From Chitinophagaceae bacterium (GTDB lineage: Bacteria; Bacteroidota; Bacteroidia; Chitinophagales; Chitinophagaceae): a DNA stretch of 64,000 nucleotides. The stretch covers positions 397,260 through 461,259 of the forward strand of contig JAMLHK010000002.1 of assembly GCA_023957155.1 (NCBI GenBank). Direction: 5' to 3'. Shown piece by piece: positions 9,602-17,102 of the stretch (within the stretch, counting starts at the first letter, position 1; every line of letters starts with the position of its first letter). The position numbers and the translations under genes were made by a program. The notes under the pieces were generated by a model. That model was given only the letters and a program-made list of their open reading frames with translations. It was not told the DNA's origin and did no database searches.

Positions 9602-10099
9602 CTATAATTCATCCTGCTTGGGATTCTTTTTATTTAACACCATTTCTTTGAAAGCAGCAATTGCTTGTTGTTGATTTAAATCTATAATATCAGTTAAAAA
9701 GTCGTCAGCGGTTTTTACATTTAAGCTAAACGATTGTAGATACTCTTCCGGAAAGTCTTTAATATTATTGGTTACTATAAGATTAGCATTTGTTTTTATT
9801 GCTGCAGCTAAAACATGACGGTCATTTACGTCCGGTAATTCTAAATGGTCTATTAAGCCTTTGTAATTTTGAACCAAAGCATCGGGGAAAGCTAAATTTG
9901 CTTTTGATATTCTCTTATTTGCTTCTTCTTCTGAAACGCCTTTTTTTTTCATGACTTTCTTCCATTCATAAAATATATGTTCACTCCATTTTGGTGTATA
10001 AAGATCGTAGTGTGCAAACCAAAATAAGATATCTCTTATGATTACCGGATGGACAACATTCGTATCTAAGACAACGGTAAAGCGAACACTATGAATCAT
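9602..10099 (-). CDS. PIN-domain protein, probable toxin of a TA pair
   Basis: A 165-residue PIN-like nuclease. Acidic residues expected at the metal site are visible: the Asp in VVLDTNVV near the N-terminus, the Glu in WSEHIFYEW, and the Asp pair in LPDVNDRHVLAAA, followed by IVTNNIKDFP, the usual fourth PIN strand. PIN toxins cleave RNA, often tRNA or rRNA. I chose the ATG at 10099, which puts the first PIN strand at the usual distance from the start; an upstream ATG at 10123 is possible. The start overlaps the antitoxin-like gene by 11 bp, which indicates translational coupling. AT-rich relative to the flanking core genes. Confidence 0.78.
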   Translation of the reverse strand: MIHSVRFTVVLDTNVVHPVIIRDILFWFAHYDLYTPKWSEHIFYEWKKVMKKKGVSEEEANKRISKANLAFPDALVQNYKGLIDHLELPDVNDRHVLAAAIKTNANLIVTNNIKDFPEEYLQSFSLNVKTADDFLTDIIDLNQQQAIAAFKEMVLNKKNPKQDEL

Positions 10100-10544
10100 A
10101 CAGCCCTGTTTCTTCGTCAGCATTCATAATATCTATTATATTTTGTTTCTGTTGCGCCTTCATTTCCTTTTGATATTTCATCACATCGTCAAATTTTATT
10201 CTCCTGTGTTTACCAACTTTTGTGAATGCAATATTTCCCTCCTCGAGTAACTTTACCAAATGCGGTCTTGAACAGCCAAGAATTTCGGCTGCAGCTTGTG
10301 TAGTTACTTCAGTAGCTACAGGAACAAGCGAAATTAATTTGCCTTGTCCCATAGCTTTTAAAATGTCCCCCAAAAGCTTTAAAGCACTTAAAGGAATTTT
10401 AATTTTTTCGCTTGTTTCTTCAATCTCAATTTCCGGCTGCTCAGAATTAAGCTGTTCTATAACTGAAGCTAAGGTTCCATAAGATTCACTTGCAATCTTT
10501 TGGTCAAGTTTTGAGGGCTTTTGTATTTGCTCTAACAGCTTCAT
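10089..10544 (-). CDS. excisionase-type helix-turn-helix protein, probable antitoxin
   Basis: A 151-residue protein. The C-terminal half holds a MerR/excisionase-type DNA-binding domain: VTTQAAAEILGCSRPHLVKL, then a beta wing (FTKVGKHRRIKFDDVMKY). The N-terminal half is acidic and helical, which would suit partner binding. With the overlapping PIN gene downstream it forms a plausible toxin-antitoxin operon in the usual order (antitoxin first). Three 9-bp direct repeats 28 bp upstream of the start are candidate autoregulatory operators. It could instead be an excisionase of a lost element, but no integrase is nearby. Confidence 0.72.
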   Translation of the reverse strand: MKLLEQIQKPSKLDQKIASESYGTLASVIEQLNSEQPEIEIEETSEKIKIPLSALKLLGDILKAMGQGKLISLVPVATEVTTQAAAEILGCSRPHLVKLLEEGNIAFTKVGKHRRIKFDDVMKYQKEMKAQQKQNIIDIMNADEETGLYDS

Positions 10545-10571
10545 GACAGTATGTATTTGTTTGATTCAAGA

Positions 10572-10598
10572 ACGAAATAAACGAAATAAACGAAATAT
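10572..10598. repeat. three tandem 9-bp repeats upstream of the TA pair
   Basis: ACGAAATAA, ACGAAATAA and ACGAAATAT follow one another without spacing, 28 bp before the antitoxin start (minus-strand unit TTATTTCGT). The position and near-helical period fit operator sites bound by the HTH protein; this is inference. Confidence 0.6.
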
Positions 10599-10738
10599 TA
10601 TTTTATTGAATAGCTGATATACTATTTGAAATACTGCCAAATATCCTGATTATCAGCTTATTAAATAGATTGTTAATTTTCGGTAATGTGTTCCTGTTTG
10701 AAGTGGAGCAGCCTGGAAAACAAATGCCTGGACAAGAT

Positions 10739-10953
10739 AACGGTACAGGTTGGCGATGTGGCGGAATTCCGTGATTCCTGCCCGTCCGGTCAGGCGGGCG
10801 TCTGCCCGTAACCGCTGCTAAATTTATAAATAAATGTTTATTGTTTATTCTATGTCCGGCGTTATTCATCAGCTGGGACTGAAGCCGATTAGCGAAAAAG
10901 TTGAGGATATATCCGTCCAGCCGCCATATAGTCCAGCCGAATGTTAGTGGCAT
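10739..10953. repeat. dyad repeat element B between island genes
   Basis: The left end carries AACGGTACAGGTTGGCGA (10739-10756), an exact 18-bp match to 12923-12940 in element D. The right end (CCGCCATATAGTCCAGCCG, then TGTTAGTGGCA at 10942-10952) is an imperfect inverted copy of the left end and stops 4-5 bp after the stop codon of the gene that begins at 11490. The interior has GCCGATTAGC and a GC-rich local inverted repeat (CCTGCCCG ... CAGGCGGGCG). Confidence 0.55.
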
Positions 10954-10956
10954 GTG

Positions 10957-11490
10957 CTATGTCTTTGGTCGTCTAAAGGCAATTTTGTTAACTAAAATTT
11001 CTCTGTCACTTTTAGTTTTTTCAAAAAAATATATTTTGTATTTCAGTCTTGGATTTTCAATTTCTTTTGGTTCTTCATTAACAGTTGAAGTGTCTGTTGT
11101 TGTAACAGCTGAAGTGTCAAGGTCATTAACAATTTTGGGTGGAGTAAACCGCACCATTTGCATTGGGCAGTAGTCGCAATTGGTCAATGTCAATGAAGCA
11201 ACAGTTTTGCCTTTATATGTTTCAAGTGTCCCACGATAAGAATAAAAGCCACCATCAGATGCTGAAAATATTGTGTCTTTCTTAAAAATGGCAACAGGTG
11301 ATTGTTCCAAAAACACACTGTCGCCCTTAAATGTCAGTTCGGAAAGATGATACCACTTATAGCGAGGTTTAGCAGGGTCGCCATAACCCTGCATTGGTAT
11401 AAGTCCAACAAATGTTCCTTTTGGTTTAAACTGTCCAAAAGCCTGTGTCAAAATGAAAGAAATAAATATTGTCAGAATAAGTTTTGCCAT
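10957..11490 (-). CDS. secreted protein of unknown function
   Basis: A 177-residue protein with a signal peptide (LILTIFISFILTQAFGQ). The mature part is mostly beta-like, with NCDYCPMQMV in the middle, a CxxC that could bind metal or form a disulfide. A Thr/Ser/Asp-rich linker follows (TSAVTTTDTSTVNEEP), and then a basic C-terminus. No family recognised. The AT-rich composition and same-strand position between dyad elements B and C make it an island cassette-type gene. Confidence 0.6.
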   Translation of the reverse strand: MAKLILTIFISFILTQAFGQFKPKGTFVGLIPMQGYGDPAKPRYKWYHLSELTFKGDSVFLEQSPVAIFKKDTIFSASDGGFYSYRGTLETYKGKTVASLTLTNCDYCPMQMVRFTPPKIVNDLDTSAVTTTDTSTVNEEPKEIENPRLKYKIYFFEKTKSDREILVNKIAFRRPKT

Positions 11491-11556
11491 ATTAGGGTGT
11501 GTCAGAACGTATTGCCACCAGCATGTGCATTTGTGTGACGGATAGCACCACTTCGA

Positions 11557-11746
11557 ACAGGTATTGCCGATGGTTGGGAATTTGAAATCCGTCCGCCGTA
11601 ATCGCTGCCTGGCTTTTTGATAAAGATAAATATTTAGTACTAAAGTTTGGTTCTATTCGTCAAGCTGAACCCGCAGTACAATAGAATTACCGCTGCCGAT
11701 TGCTCCAATGTCCAGCCTAACTATTGGCAATACCCGTGTTGTGGGC
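11557..11746. repeat. dyad repeat element C between island genes
   Basis: Left arm 11557-11578 (starting ACAGGTATTGCCGATGG) and right arm 11715-11736 (ending GGCAATACCCGT) are inverted copies matching at about 18 of 22 positions. The right end continues into TGTTGTGGGCAG, like TGTTGTGTGCAG at the end of element D. The interior shares TGCCGATTGC (11694-11703) with element D and GTAATCGCTGC with GTAACCGCTGC of element B. It lies about 20 bp after the stop codon of the next island gene. Confidence 0.6.
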
Positions 11747-11765
11747 AGTTTGAGCTACCTGTCGC

Positions 11766-12881
11766 CTAAAGAAAGTCAAAGGATGATTTTAAAGAGTTGA
11801 ACTTACTTGTCAAGTTGTATCGAGTACCTACTTGTATTAAATAAGATTTTTTGTTCTTCAAAAACATTATTGCTTTAGTAGGTAAACCCATTTGGTCAAA
11901 TGAATATTCTAAAGCTGTTACACCTTTGTAAATGGAATACTTATAAGTTATTCCGTTGGCTCCTAACTGGCTTGCATATTCTTCAAGATACTTTTTTTCA
12001 AAATAGGCATAACTGCTTGGAGATATTTTTGCATAACTGTCACCTTCATCGTAAATGTTGATGTTATTTATAACGCCATACTCTGGGTTATCTTCATTTT
12101 CTGGACATATGTATGCTCCAATTACTGATTTATTTTGCCCTTTCATCATTTGGATAAAAGTTGAGTTAACTTTTAAAGTACAAGGACATTTCACTTTGAA
12201 ACCTGCATTTCTAAAGATTTGGTAGTTGTCCGAGGCATTAGTTATCAAGTTTTCTTTATTTATGCCTAACCTTTTTATGAGTAACTGAAAATTTGACACC
12301 GGTTTATACGGAATATTAATAAATTCAAGAATAGAGGCATACTTTGACCTGTCTAATGTTTGACCTTTTCCATTTACAAGTTTATGCTCATTCGTAATTC
12401 GCTTAAATTCTTTAGTATAATATTCGGATATCGTTTCGACTAAATGGTCGTCTGCGGTATATGCATCGGCCTCAATTCTAAAACAAAATGTATTCCCATT
12501 CTGATCAAAGTAATGCTCAAACGATATTTCTGAATCTCCACCCCTCACAGGAATTTCAAATATGGCTACAACTTTTCCCACATTATCCGTTATCACTTTA
12601 TAGATTGACTCAGCATAATTGCCGTCATCTTTAAATTCCGATTCATAATTTCCCCAAAAAGTTTCTAAACTTTCAATTTTTTGTACTGTGCTATTTTTGG
12701 AAAACTTGACATAAACTGTTGTTTTTCCCGGATCCTGTTCAACATACTTACTAATTAAAAGTCTTTGCTTTTGCAAAGCCGCACCATCCCAAACAGTAAT
12801 ATCAGGTATTTGATTTGAGATTTGTGCCTCAGATAGTTTATTGGAAAGAGAGAAGATGATTATTAATAATATAAATCTCAT
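11766..12881 (-). CDS. secreted protein of unknown function
   Basis: A 371-residue protein with a signal peptide (MRFILLIIIFSLSNKLSEA). No known domain recognised. The mature chain is polar and mixed alpha/beta, with a single CPC pair (GFKVKCPCTLKV) and Tyr-rich stretches. It is AT-rich compared with core genes in the window, on the same strand as the other island genes, and lies between dyad elements C and D. A scaffold, immunity or surface role cannot be told apart from sequence. Confidence 0.6.
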   Translation of the reverse strand: MRFILLIIIFSLSNKLSEAQISNQIPDITVWDGAALQKQRLLISKYVEQDPGKTTVYVKFSKNSTVQKIESLETFWGNYESEFKDDGNYAESIYKVITDNVGKVVAIFEIPVRGGDSEISFEHYFDQNGNTFCFRIEADAYTADDHLVETISEYYTKEFKRITNEHKLVNGKGQTLDRSKYASILEFINIPYKPVSNFQLLIKRLGINKENLITNASDNYQIFRNAGFKVKCPCTLKVNSTFIQMMKGQNKSVIGAYICPENEDNPEYGVINNINIYDEGDSYAKISPSSYAYFEKKYLEEYASQLGANGITYKYSIYKGVTALEYSFDQMGLPTKAIMFLKNKKSYLIQVGTRYNLTSKFNSLKSSFDFL

Positions 12882-12916
12882 GGTTTCTACTTATCGATTT
12901 GATGGTCAATAAAGTT

Positions 12917-13080
12917 ACACACAACGGTACAGGTTGGCGAAGTGCGAATAATAGTGTTCCGTCCCGCCCGGCTATCGAAGCTGATTTTTAGCTAAAGTAC
13001 AAGTTATAGATTGTTGCCGATTGCGTTCGGTCAGCCGGAACAAAAGCTATAACAAAGAGCCAACCTGTACTGTTGTGTGC
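12917..13080. repeat. dyad repeat element D with 21-bp terminal inverted repeats
   Basis: The left arm CACACAACGGTACAGGTTGGC (12918-12938) is repeated in inverted form at 13059-13079 with one mismatch in 21. Inside are a second nested inverted pair (GTTCCG ... CCGGAAC) and the shared motif TGCCGATTGC (13015-13024). The whole ~165 bp could fold into one long interrupted hairpin. It ends 8 bp from the stop codon of the neighbouring gene (13088). It is the best-preserved member of the island element family. Confidence 0.75.
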
Positions 13081-13087
13081 AGCCATA

Positions 13088-13420
13088 CTATTCTGATGCT
13101 TGTCCGGTACTAGTGTTCCCAAACCCCTTCCCTAACAAATACCCAATAATTAATGTGACAGCAGGCAAACCTTGTTCAGTCGTAATTACTTTTTCGCAAA
13201 TCAATGCAATGATTGCCGTCACTATAAATATTCCAACTAAATACTTTGCCATCAAATAGCATGCTTCAAGAACCATAGCAGCCATTTTATGTGGTTGTCC
13301 AGAACCAGGAAATATTGTCTTTCTAGAAATACAAAGTGTGTAAAGTCCATACGCAAAGATCAGAATTGTTGATACTCCGGATAAAATAAGAGTCACCATT
13401 GTGCTTGTCTGCATAAACAA
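13088..13420 (-). CDS. small membrane protein, unknown function
   Basis: A 110-residue protein with about three hydrophobic segments (MVTLILSGVSTILIFAYGLY; YLVGIFIVTAIIALI; LPAVTLIIGYLLGKGFG) and a basic loop after the first. No family recognised. The start could be the first or third codon (both ATG). It is an island gene, same strand as its neighbours, with dyad element D directly after its stop. Confidence 0.55.
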   Translation of the reverse strand: MFMQTSTMVTLILSGVSTILIFAYGLYTLCISRKTIFPGSGQPHKMAAMVLEACYLMAKYLVGIFIVTAIIALICEKVITTEQGLPAVTLIIGYLLGKGFGNTSTGQASE

Positions 13421-13562
13421 TTTATTTGAGTCATCTAATTTATGATGAGTGAATATTTAGTAAAGAATTTATTTTGCGTCATATTACAGACCTTATTTTG
13501 AGCCCTTTTTGTGATTTAGGATAGGTTGTACAGTCAAGTTGGTTGCACACAACTTCATCTGA
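13421..13562. other. intergenic gap with a partial element-like end
   Basis: Near 13540-13552 the sequence GGTTGCACACAAC resembles the outer end of element D (GTTACACACAAC at 12914-12925), and GGTTGTACAG (13522-13531) resembles its inner arm, but no paired arm is seen. It may mark the upstream boundary of the island. Confidence 0.3.
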
Positions 13563-14129
13563 CTACCGGGCATATTCACCGGTCCATTCCCCGTCTTTAG
13601 TGAATATATTTACCCCGCTGTCCGAATCGGTACAGGCAAACCCACCCGTCCATTCATCGTTCAGGTTAAAACAATTATAGGTTTTATTGTCTGTCTGCAC
13701 CATGTACCCGGTCCATTTGCCTTTAAGATCAAAACATAACATAACCAACTGGTCTCCGCGAACATAATACCCCTGGTGATTACCCTCTTTATCAAACAGA
13801 TAATATCCCGTCCAGTTCCCGTTCACCAGCGGGTTCAGGCTCAGGGAAACCAGCGGGTTCAGCAACTGGTTATAGTGCGGGTTGACCTTTGTATTCAGCT
13901 TGGGATTGATCAGCGCATTGCTTCCGGGGTTGATAGCAGCATTGGAATAAGGGTTCAGGTGCCAGTTAAACAGCGGATTGATTTTAAGATTTTTTTCGGG
14001 GCTGATCCGTTCGTTGGAGTATGGCGACAGGGTATGGTTCATCTGGGGGTTCCTGTTAATCGGGATCTGTCCATACGTGATCAGGGAAAGGATAGCGAAG
14101 AAAAAAAGTAAAATCAGCTTCATACGCAT
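13563..14129 (-). CDS. secreted octapeptide-repeat protein with C-terminal WTG repeats
   Basis: A 188-residue protein. After a signal peptide (LILLFFFAILSLITYGQ), residues 24-103 are ten consecutive octapeptides of pattern xx(I/L)(N/S)PxxN, for example LKINPLFN, WHLNPYSN, AAINPGSN, ALINPKLN and TKVNPHYN. The rest (about 104-188) has four spaced WTG units (GNWTGYY, GKWTGYM, DEWTGGF, GEWTGEY), each beginning a short beta-like segment. I know of no named family with this combination. It is probably periplasmic or surface exposed. The start may be the third codon, also ATG. It stands between the island and mdh. Confidence 0.65.
   Translation of the reverse strand: MRMKLILLFFFAILSLITYGQIPINRNPQMNHTLSPYSNERISPEKNLKINPLFNWHLNPYSNAAINPGSNALINPKLNTKVNPHYNQLLNPLVSLSLNPLVNGNWTGYYLFDKEGNHQGYYVRGDQLVMLCFDLKGKWTGYMVQTDNKTYNCFNLNDEWTGGFACTDSDSGVNIFTKDGEWTGEYAR
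13821..14060 (-). repeat. DNA encoding ten tandem octapeptides
   Basis: 240 bp encode ten 24-bp units of the xx(I/L)(N/S)PxxN repeat. Units in the middle (about residues 48-87) are the most alike, as expected for growth by internal duplication. Confidence 0.7.
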
Positions 14130-14288
14130 TGCTTTAAGTTTACCAGATATAGTTAAGGATACCGAATGGGCAATAAAGGTTGCAGGAAATATTGGAAAAC
14201 TTAAATATAGCCAGGAATGACATGGTTATCAAGTCATTCCCGGCAGCTATTGTGCTATTTTAGCAAAGGATATTAAACAGAGGCAGAT

Positions 14289-15218
14289 TTACAGGGTGTT
14301 TAAAACACTGTTCATGCTCCTGACAGCTTCGGCAGATTTGCTGAACAGGGCTTTTTCTTCCTCATTCAGGTTGTAATCAATGATCTTTTCCCAGCCTTTT
14401 TTTCCTATGATCACGGGAACGCCGAGACAAATATCTTTTTGCCCGTATTCTCCCTCCAGGTAAACAGAGCTGGGGATCAACCGCTTTTCATCCCGCAGAA
14501 TTGCTTTTACCATATCTGCACCGGAAGCTCCGGGGGCATACCAGGCTGAAGTGCCGATGAGCCGGGTTAAGGTTGCTCCTCCTACCATGGTGTCGGCAGC
14601 TACTTTATTTAGCGTTTCTGCACTGGCATACGCACTTACCGGGGTACCCTGATAGGTGGCCAGGCGAGTAAGCGGTATCATTGTTGTATCGCCATGCCCC
14701 CCAATAACGATTCCCTGTATATCATTCGGTGACGCAGCCAATGCCTGGCTCAGGTAATACTTAAACCTCGAACTGTCTAATATGCCACCTAAGCCGATGA
14801 TCTGGTTTTTAGGTACCCCGCTTGACCTTAATGCTAAATAAGTCATTGTATCCATTGGGTTACTGATGATTATGATCACGGTATTGGGCGAATGTTCAAG
14901 AATATTCTGGGTAACGGTTTTTACAATACCGGCATTAATGCCAATCAGTTCCTCACGGGTCATACCCGGTTTGCGCGGAATGCCTGACGTTACCACCACC
15001 ACATCACTCCCTTTGGTTTTTGCATAGTCATTCGTGCTTCCGGTAATTTTAGTTTCGAACTTTAATAATGCGGCAGTCTGCATCATATCCATCGCCTTGC
15101 CTTCCGCCAGTCCCTCTTTAATATCCAGCAGCACCAGTTCTTCGCATAGGGCTGCCCGGGCAATATTATCAGCACAGGTTGCACCAACAGATCCGGCGCC
15201 TACAACAGTTACTTTCAT
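14289..15218 (-). CDS. mdh: malate dehydrogenase (NAD-dependent)
   Basis: A 309-residue LDH/MDH-superfamily enzyme of the TCA cycle that interconverts malate and oxaloacetate. Visible are the NAD-binding loop VGAGSVGA, the Asp at the end of beta-2 (LLDI) that prefers NAD, the mobile-loop Arg pair of the MDH class (RKPGMTREEL), ISNPMD, and the catalytic His in GGHGDTTMIP. The length is normal. A promoter-like box lies upstream, so it is probably monocistronic. Confidence 0.95.
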   Translation of the reverse strand: MKVTVVGAGSVGATCADNIARAALCEELVLLDIKEGLAEGKAMDMMQTAALLKFETKITGSTNDYAKTKGSDVVVVTSGIPRKPGMTREELIGINAGIVKTVTQNILEHSPNTVIIIISNPMDTMTYLALRSSGVPKNQIIGLGGILDSSRFKYYLSQALAASPNDIQGIVIGGHGDTTMIPLTRLATYQGTPVSAYASAETLNKVAADTMVGGATLTRLIGTSAWYAPGASGADMVKAILRDEKRLIPSSVYLEGEYGQKDICLGVPVIIGKKGWEKIIDYNLNEEEKALFSKSAEAVRSMNSVLNTL

Positions 15219-15256
15219 TAGAGAATATAATTTATTAAGTGAAGAATATTATATGG

Positions 15257-15264
15257 CAAAGTAA
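15257..15264 (-). promoter_or_regulatory. -7 box for mdh
   Basis: On the minus strand TTACTTTG, one mismatch from TAnnTTTG, about 38 bp before the mdh start codon. Confidence 0.35.
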
Positions 15265-15374
15265 TGACATTTACCCGAATGTTAAACGGGGTACAGCTCA
15301 AATTTTCGCAGCGGATGATATGAGTAACGGCGCAAGCCGCTATCCTGCTGCGCCTCCGGGCGCAGGAAAATACA

Positions 15375-15875
15375 TTACAAATAGGTAAGCAGGTCTTCCC
15401 ATTTTGTGGCACCCTCAAACGTTTTAAGCAGCTTGTAATTCTTATCGTAAATAGCCAAATAAGGGAGATAACGTACTTTGAAGTAATTACTGAAGAAGAA
15501 TTTGGGATCACGTCCCACCGTAATATTTTTAAACTTATCCAGTTCATAGTGTGTATAAAACTCCTTCATCTTTTGAAAAGGCATAGACGTTACCATTACC
15601 ACCTGCGTGCCGCGGAAATGACGGATATTCTTTTTTATGATCTCGGTCTCATGTTTACAATGTTCACAGTCGGGGCTAAACAGCATGATGAGCGTTTTCT
15701 TCTTTTTGGGGAGATCATTCTTGGTATACCAGGTGCTGCTGTCGGTAAGTAAGATGGAAAACTGGGGTAAAGGAAATTGCGCATACAGCGGTGTTGCTTT
15801 CGTGGTATCATGCTGTGCAAAGCCCTGGTGTATGCTTACGGAGAGCAAGAAAAGAACGAAGAGATATTTCATCAT
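15375..15875 (-). CDS. periplasmic thioredoxin-like protein (CEHC)
   Basis: A 166-residue protein with a signal peptide (YLFVLFLLSVSIHQGFAQ) and one thioredoxin-fold domain. The active-site motif is SPDCEHCKHE, with CEHC in place of CGPC, and the cis-Pro region appears as VRYLPYLAIYD. It is probably a periplasmic redox protein or TlpA-like thiol oxidoreductase. It lies between mdh and the divergent DUF1573 pair and appears to be transcribed alone. Confidence 0.75.
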   Translation of the reverse strand: MMKYLFVLFLLSVSIHQGFAQHDTTKATPLYAQFPLPQFSILLTDSSTWYTKNDLPKKKKTLIMLFSPDCEHCKHETEIIKKNIRHFRGTQVVMVTSMPFQKMKEFYTHYELDKFKNITVGRDPKFFFSNYFKVRYLPYLAIYDKNYKLLKTFEGATKWEDLLTYL

Positions 15876-15985
15876 GGTTCAGTTTGAGCAAAAATAAGAA
15901 CCTAATGATAAAACACAAGTTAATTAGCAGCTTGTTAAAAATTAGGGAAAACATTACAATTTTAACGTTCCTGCCCAACAATATG

Positions 15986-15993
15986 TAAGTTTG
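15986..15993 (+). promoter_or_regulatory. -7 box for the DUF1573 pair
   Basis: TAAGTTTG is an exact TAnnTTTG match, 26 bp before the ATG at 16020. Confidence 0.4.
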
Positions 15994-16019
15994 CACAAGC
16001 GTTGTAGCAGGCACGGAAA

Positions 16020-16484
16020 ATGAACAGCATGACGATAAGAACATTATACATCCTGGTATTATTTTTAGGTTTAAGCTCCCTGGGACAGGCGCAGCAAAAC
16101 AATGCTGCACCCGTAGCGAAAGAGGTATTAGAGCTTAAAGAAATACGGTACGACTTCGGAAAGATCCCGCAGGGGAAGCCCGTTACGCATATTTTTGAAG
16201 TAGTGAACACCGGGAAAGAGCCGCTGCAAATCGAAAATGTCCAGGCATCCTGCGGATGTACAACTCCCGAATGGACACATGATCCGATTGCCCCGGGAGC
16301 AACAAAAAAAATCAGGGTGGGATATAACGCAGCTGCTAAAGGCCCCTTTGAAAAGGCAATAACCATTTTCTACGATTCAGGAAAAACAAAGTTGTTGTAT
16401 ATTAAAGGAGAAGTTTGGGAAGCACCCGCAGACCCGGCTCCCGCTAATGCAAGCATCCAGTTATTAAAAAATATAAACCATTAA
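16020..16484 (+). CDS. DUF1573 domain protein
   Basis: A 154-residue exported protein. A signal peptide (LYILVLFLGLSSLGQAQ) precedes one DUF1573 domain, an Ig-like/MSP-like beta sandwich. The family core is visible: YDFGKIPQGKPVTHIFEVVN, the Cys motif ASCGCTTPEW, and the PIAPGATKKIRVGYN strand. The function of DUF1573 proteins is not known. A second start at 16029 is possible. It is the first gene of a two-gene operon with a close paralogue 2 bp downstream. Confidence 0.85.
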   Translation: MNSMTIRTLYILVLFLGLSSLGQAQQNNAAPVAKEVLELKEIRYDFGKIPQGKPVTHIFEVVNTGKEPLQIENVQASCGCTTPEWTHDPIAPGATKKIRVGYNAAAKGPFEKAITIFYDSGKTKLLYIKGEVWEAPADPAPANASIQLLKNINH

Positions 16485-16486
16485 AT

Positions 16487-16936
16487 ATGAAGAAGATCCT
16501 ATTTACGCTGGCAACATTTGCCATTACTGCCTGGGCTGTGGCACAAAAAACAGAAGGAGTGGTTAAAGCAGAAGATTTAGTAAGCTTTAAGGAAAAGAAG
16601 CACGACTTTGGTAAAATTAAACAGGGTACCCCGGTTACTTATGATTTTACCTTTCAAAATATCAGTAATAAGCCTGTCGTAATTGAGAATGCCTGGGCTT
16701 CATGCGGTTGTACTACACCTACCAAGCCAGAGCAGCCTGTTGCCAAAGGTAAAAGCAATGTTATTAAAGCGGGCTTTAATGCCGCCGCCGCCGGACCTTT
16801 TGATAAGACGGTATACGTAAAAGTTCAGGGGATTGATATTCCGCTTGAATTACGGATTACCGGAGATGTGCTGAATGCCGAATCTTACGGTAAATATGAG
16901 TCGGAACAGAAAAAGAATAAAGGCGGAAGTAAATAA
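16487..16936 (+). CDS. DUF1573 domain protein (paralogue)
   Basis: A 149-residue exported protein, paralogous to the gene just upstream. Signal peptide (ILFTLATFAITAWAVAQ), then one DUF1573 domain with HDFGKIKQGTPVTYDF, the Cys motif WASCGCTTPTKPEQP and a Lys-rich tail (SEQKKNKGGSK). It starts 2 bp after its neighbour's stop, so the two are translated from one message ending at the terminator at 16961. The tandem copies suggest a local duplication. Confidence 0.85.
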   Translation: MKKILFTLATFAITAWAVAQKTEGVVKAEDLVSFKEKKHDFGKIKQGTPVTYDFTFQNISNKPVVIENAWASCGCTTPTKPEQPVAKGKSNVIKAGFNAAAAGPFDKTVYVKVQGIDIPLELRITGDVLNAESYGKYESEQKKNKGGSK

Positions 16937-16960
16937 CTGTCATCCTCCCCCGTTATTTTT

Positions 16961-16989
16961 CCCCGTTGTATAACAACGGGGATTTTTTT
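16961..16989 (+). terminator. Rho-independent terminator after the DUF1573 pair
   Basis: An 8-bp perfect stem CCCCGTTG / CAACGGGG with a 5-nt loop, directly followed by A and eight T. Confidence 0.85.
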
Positions 16990-17102
16990 TGCCTGTTACC
17001 GCTAAAAAACATTTGGTTAACAATCTGCGCGTAAACCCAGATGGTAACTGCCTGTCTGTTGAAGTGTACACATAAATTTAAAACACGTAAAAAACTACAG
17101 TT

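Noticed and set aside
9185-13562. Classical integron with attC sites
   Set aside because: The element ends do not match RYYYAAC/GTTRRRY well, and no integrase gene is in the window. Only the layout is similar.
14214-14240. 8-bp inverted repeat downstream of mdh as a terminator
   Set aside because: The loop is long and no T-run follows on the minus strand.
15348-15365. GC-rich hairpin CTGCGCC/GGCGCAG as a terminator
   Set aside because: It has no T-run on either strand, so it was not listed as a terminator.
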